From Gnetum montanum (taxonomy: Eukaryota > Streptophyta > Gnetopsida > Gnetales > Gnetaceae), in contig MNCI01033448.1 of NCBI GenBank assembly GCA_015680685.1, forward strand, positions 64,001 to 124,000: a DNA stretch of 60,000 nt, in the 5' to 3' direction. Shown here piece by piece: positions 56,401 to 60,000 of the stretch. Numbering within the stretch: position 1 is the stretch's first letter; each line of letters starts with the position of its first letter. A program made the position numbers and the translations under genes. The notes beneath the pieces were generated by a model. The model was not told where the DNA came from. It searched no databases and was given only the letters and a program-made list of their open reading frames with translations.

Positions 56401-57816
56401 TTCAGCCACTAGGACCGCTTTGAGCATGACCTGCTTGAAAGGTTCTCTCCACTCCTTGTCCAGCTAACCCTTCATCCTACAATGATTGTAGAAGGTGGTG
56501 AGCATGCATAGGTGGGAACGGTATCCCTCCCCGCAATGAGCAATCACACCCGCCCCCAGGCTCTTGGTAGAGGCAAATTCCCAAAGGGCTAGCTGTGTTG
56601 TGGTCAACTCACTCGGCTGGTCATGAATCCTATCATCATCAAGATAGAACCTGGTTATAAGCATACACTATTAGCACTCAGCCAAGTATGGCCGATTTTG
56701 CACAACCAAGCAAAGAAAAGATGCGAAACTCACCCACCAACATAGTAGAAGGTCCCCTATGGGTTCTGAAAATACGTTGCCACGTGGTGCAGAAGGTACA
56801 ATGTGTTGTATGGATGATAACACTAGTATTCTAGCATATCCCAGATCTAGGCTAAATGCCTCACCTTGTTAAGTGTTGGGTAGACCCTCCTCCCGGCCTG
56901 CTTGTGGTTGCATTGTCAGAAAGGTATCTTAGGATGGCCTGATTTGTCCCTAGTAGCATGGCCTCTACTATGCTGAATGCCTGCATCTCGTCTAAGGAGG
57001 ACCAAACCATTAGACTAAAATGGCTAAGAAGGAATTGCAGGAAGTCTCGTGCCCCATCCTTGAACCAAACTGCTCACTCTCCCAAACATATCAAGGGAGT
57101 GGGAACGTTGGCCATAGGTCTGCCTACATGACATAGGACCCCTTCAAGATCCAAAATGATCAGCCTAGACCTTGGTCCTACCTTGCACGATGCAACCAGC
57201 AAATATTGACATCAAATTTAAACGCAATGCATGCACAACATAGCAGCGCTTAGTAGATCATAAATGTAGCATAGCATAGCCCCTTGTCTACACATAGCGT
57301 AGCAAAGATGTTAAAGCCTAACGTAGTGAGAACATGCAAGTAGCTTAGAATAGCAGAAAAATAACTAACAAAATACCCAAACAAAAAACATGTGCCATGG
57401 CACTATGCCACACATAACCAAACCCTCCCAAGGATTTTACGTCATGACATGCTAAGGTCAAGCAACTTAAAGAGTCCCAACCCCGCAGTCGCGACAACCA
57501 TGGAAGCAACACCAGCCTTGCATGCAATCACAACGAAACCCTTGCATAATAGCCACAGCCAAAAGAAAAAGGGGTCGTGGCAACACAAAAGCTAAAACAA
57601 CATGGCCGCAGAAAATACAAATAGCAAAACAAATGAGATGCAAAACCAGAGCGGAAAGCAGCAGAAGGTGCAAGGAGAAAAGGGTAGAGAAGACATAAAA
57701 ACTCACTAAGTCAACAGTGTGCTCTCCCACATCGAAATGCGCACTTGTGGCCCACGCCTCAAGGTCTTCTTTACCTCCCTGACCTTCACAAGCACCAATT
57801 GAGTTTTAGGAGCCAT
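53475..57816 (-). pseudogene. antisense multi-exon gene of element E (HAD/FCP1-like domain plus conserved unknown domains)
   Basis: Proposed exons (minus strand): 57816-57707, 57182-56734, 56650-56370, 56281-55237, 55099-54563, 54460-53637 and 53561-53475. Donors GTGAGT, GTGAGT, GTGGGT, GTGAGA, GTAAGT and GTTGGT; acceptors TATAACCAG, ACTGCAAG, TTGGGCAG, TTGAACAG and ATTTTTCAG. Exon 1 is MAPKTQLVLVKVREVKKTLR. Exon 2 has LIILDLEGVLCHVGRP, with the HAD-type motif I Asp retained, LMVWSSLDE, NTLYLLHH and a following NP-GT. Exon 4: FKYDEVAAS, LMDFFMVPNPGIRATEML, LFANLFGVPADG, QAWVMQEVMEEGARYNLAKF. Exon 5 begins with Lys/Arg/Gln-rich residues. Exon 6: LWKRVQRTAQREVELIAEGE (coiled-coil) and AIGASEAYAKFKEQ. 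A few stops remain (exons 2, 3, 4, 6), but this is the most complete copy. Function unknown; nuclear localisation is only a guess from the basic tract. Confidence 0.72.
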
Positions 57817-57967
57817 AGCCCTTCTTGTAGATTTACAACCTTTGCTTTAGAAATTCATTTCACTAATCGATTAACATAGTTTCTCCACGCTCCGAAATCA
57901 CCGAGTGCTCCAATGAGGATTATGTGCTTTTAGGGTGAAAATGATAAAATTACTAGGATTCAATCCC

Positions 57968-57975
57968 TATTTATG
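57968..57975 (-). promoter_or_regulatory. TATA-like box of the antisense gene, element E
   Basis: CATAAATAGGGATT on the minus strand, about 150 bases before the ATG, aligning with TATAAATAGGGTTT in A and TATAAATAGGGGTT in B. The first T has changed to C. Confidence 0.5.
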
Positions 57976-58139
57976 GCAGTAGTGGCAAAATGAGGAAACT
58001 TTCTCTCTCTCTCTCTCCAATTAATGCGAGCCACGGTATGTAGCGTAGAATGCTCGCCATGACATCACGACACTATTAGCATTTAAACCTTGGCACGCTT
58101 CAGGCCAATTACTTGCCTTCCTGAAAACAAAAAAAAATA

Positions 58140-58610
58140 TAATAATATTTTTTTTCGATTAAAGGTTCGAAAAGACCTTAAACTAAAAAACCTAGCATGG
58201 TTATGCTCCTCAGGACCCAAAAATAGTAATTTCGACTCGTAACGATCGTACTCTGTAATGATGTTAAACTAACTACACTTTTACATCAGCAGTTACCTCG
58301 TACACCTCAACATAGGCGATAGCATATTTCCTAACAATTTCATGTCCTCATTTCCACACTGGCAGTTCGATACCCCTTGTACTCACAATTTCATTCTTTT
58401 TATCATTATTTTTCATATCAAGGTTTTGCATGTTGTAATATGGCAGTCTGAAATGAAACTAGACTAGCAGTTTGGCATTCACATATCAATGGTTACACAA
58501 CTTCGCACTTCACATCGACAATATCCATATCTTTAACAATTTTAGACTCTTGTACCTTGGCCATCCCCCGCAACCTTAAACTAGCAAACTCTCAATCTTT
58601 ACATCACCTT
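58140..58610 (+). repeat. degenerate pre-pol array of element E
   Basis: Remnants of the GGTCTGCAAAGACC + TTAAACTAG array: 'cgaaaagaccttaaacta' at 58168, 'atgatgttaaactaac' at 58258, 'ccgcaaccttaaactagca' at 58568. The copies between them have decayed beyond recognition. The region has no gene. Confidence 0.5.
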
Positions 58611-58703
58611 ACTTAGCAAGTCGCATCTCGGTGTTGCTTTGCAGATTTATGTTTCACACAATCTCTAATGACCTTTACCCAATCTTTTATCTTATGATGG
58701 TAG

Positions 58704-60000
58704 GTCAAGTAAGAGATGGAAACTCATCGTGCCCTTTCCATGTCTCTAATGTTAGCAGGGCCACAAGGCAAGCTTGCGAGAGAGTTGATCTCCAACACAA
58801 TCGACTGGGGATCGACTAGGATTAACACTAGAGCAACCTTGGATTGGCCTAGACACCTAGTCCATGAGTTAGATTTAGAGGCTAGGGATGTAACTGAGGA
58901 TCCTCTTGTCGAGATCCCATGACCATATCAAGAAGGGAGGTAAAGACGTTAAGACTTAGCTCCCTCCTAGACACGCAAACACATGAGGGCATAGTTAAAA
59001 CTTTACAGGATCACATCGATGTTTTCGCATGGTCATACATCGACATGCTGAGTCTAGACCCATGGCTGATTCAACATAACATTGTCCTAAATCCACACGT
59101 AAGGGCCGTCAAGATAAATACGCGTAAGATTAAGCCAAAAATTGCACTAGCCGTGAGGGATGAAATCACTAAGTTATATCGAGCAGGTTTCATCTGTGCA
59201 GTCGACTATTCAGAGTGGGTGTCCAACATCATTATGGTTTCAATGAAAATAGGAGGGATATGAATATGTATAGACTTCTGAGACTTGAACAAGATAATGA
59301 TCAAAGACAACTTTCCACTCCCGAGCATTGATAAACTCATCGACATCACGACTGGTCATGCTTTGCTATCCTTCATGGATGGCTTCTCCGGATACAACCA
59401 AATCTGCATCGACCGAGAGCACCAGCTATCAACAACCTTCATGACTCCATGGGGAACCTTCTGCTATACCATGATGCCCTTTGGGCTCAAGAATTTTAGA
59501 GCAACCTACTAGTGATCCATGACCTACATTTTCAGTGACTACATCCTAGAAACGTTAAACGATTACGTGAATGATATAGTGGTTAAGTCTAAAGAGGAAG
59601 CCCATCAACCACGTGATCTAGAGTTAGTTCTCAAGTGCTATAAAGGCACAATTTGCATCTTAATCCTAAGAAGTGTGTCTTCAGAGTAAAGATTGGATGC
59701 ATGTTAGGGTTTGTAGTATCAGAGGCAAGAATATGGGTGGATCTAAACAAAGTCAAGGACATCATCAACCTAGCGCCTCCCACAAACCTTAAGGAGTTGC
59801 ATGGTGTACAAGGTAGAGTGCAATTTACTAGAAGGTTTATAGCAAGGTTGACTGACAAGTTACACCCCATGCAACATATTCTAAAGAAAGGGGTTGACTT
59901 CGAGTGGATAGCCTAGTGTCAACAAGCCTTCGAAAACCTGAAGAAGGAGCTTTCGCACCTCCCAACGGTGCACCTGCTGCAAAGGGACAAGCCTTTCTTC
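58704..60000 (+). pseudogene. pol: pol of element E: N-terminal linker and RT (truncated by window)
   Basis: It begins after the acceptor-like GATGGTAG (AG 58702-58703) with METHRALSMSLMLAGPQGKL at 58716. The linker (LVHELDLEARDVTEDPLVEI; RLSSLLDTQTHEGIVKTLQD) leads into RT: GFICAVDYSEWVSNIIMVS, LLSFMDGFSGYNQICIDREH, FCYTMMPFGLKNFRATY, and the palm motif at about 59565, where YVDD has become YVND, so a catalytic Asp is changed to Asn. The thumb (VRFTRRF-type) continues to 59916 and toward RNase H. Shifts at 58919 and 59263 and stops at 59510 break the frame. Confidence 0.85.

Larger units (their letters stand above)
46527..60000 (+). mobile_element. LTR retrotransposon E (plus strand), truncated by window end
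   Basis: Same organisation as A: LTR, PBS, leader, gag, protease, antisense gene, repeat array, pol. Only the RNase H and integrase part of pol and the 3' end are missing. It was inserted in the pol N-terminal region of C. It has the best-preserved gag of the window (255 uninterrupted codons at 50758-51525). Confidence 0.82.

Noticed and set aside
1-60000. Host genes among the many open frames of 60-150 codons
   Set aside because: Nearly all longer frames are fragments of gag, protease, RT, RNase H, integrase or the antisense gene, or shadows and repeat translations. None shows an independent exon structure outside the elements.

Overview
This window is gene-poor plant nuclear DNA made almost entirely of degraded, nested LTR retrotransposons of one Ty3/gypsy family. 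Diagnostic traits are a gag zinc-knuckle of the C-x2-H...GHxTDYY type, the order protease, reverse transcriptase (RT), RNase H, a second RNase H, integrase, a GPF-type integrase C-terminus, and very long internal regions. These point to the Tat/Ogre branch. I see no intact host gene, tRNA, rRNA or CRISPR. The organism is probably a seed plant with a large genome; I cannot name it.

Layout. Seven elements (called A-G here) can be separated by LTR ends (TG...CA), primer-binding sites (PBS), polypurine tracts (PPT) and target-site duplications (TSD). F (+) shows only its 3' LTR (1-393), lying in the 3' LTR of D. D (-) runs 399-4083, where G (+) interrupts its integrase. Only the start of a G LTR is present (4084-5145); B (-) then interrupts it. 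B occupies 5146-13200 and 32219-40319, split by A (+, 13201-32218, complete, with TSD CTTAA). B's 5' LTR is in turn cut by C (-, 40320-46521), whose pol is cut by E (+, 46527 to beyond the window end). The implied order of insertion is D, then G, then B, then A and C, then E.

The remarkable part is the interval between protease and RT. In A, B and E it holds a gene of about 4 kb on the strand opposite to gag-pol. The gene has its own TATA box, about seven exons with recognisable GT/AG borders, matching exon lengths in different copies, and a short acidic last exon. Exons 2-3 look like an FCP1/NIF-type HAD phosphatase domain with eroded catalytic residues; exon 4 holds a second conserved domain; exon 5 has a basic tract; exon 6 is partly coiled-coil. 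Because the gene is antisense to the genomic RNA, its introns would survive retrotransposition. The interval also looks like an intron of the sense transcript (conserved TAG acceptor just before pol), as described for Ogre elements. Arrays of short repeats with a common TTAAACTAG core lie on both sides of the antisense gene and again after pol.

All coding regions carry frameshifts and stops, many of the CAG/CAA to TAG/TAA type expected from cytosine deamination, so none of these copies looks autonomous today.
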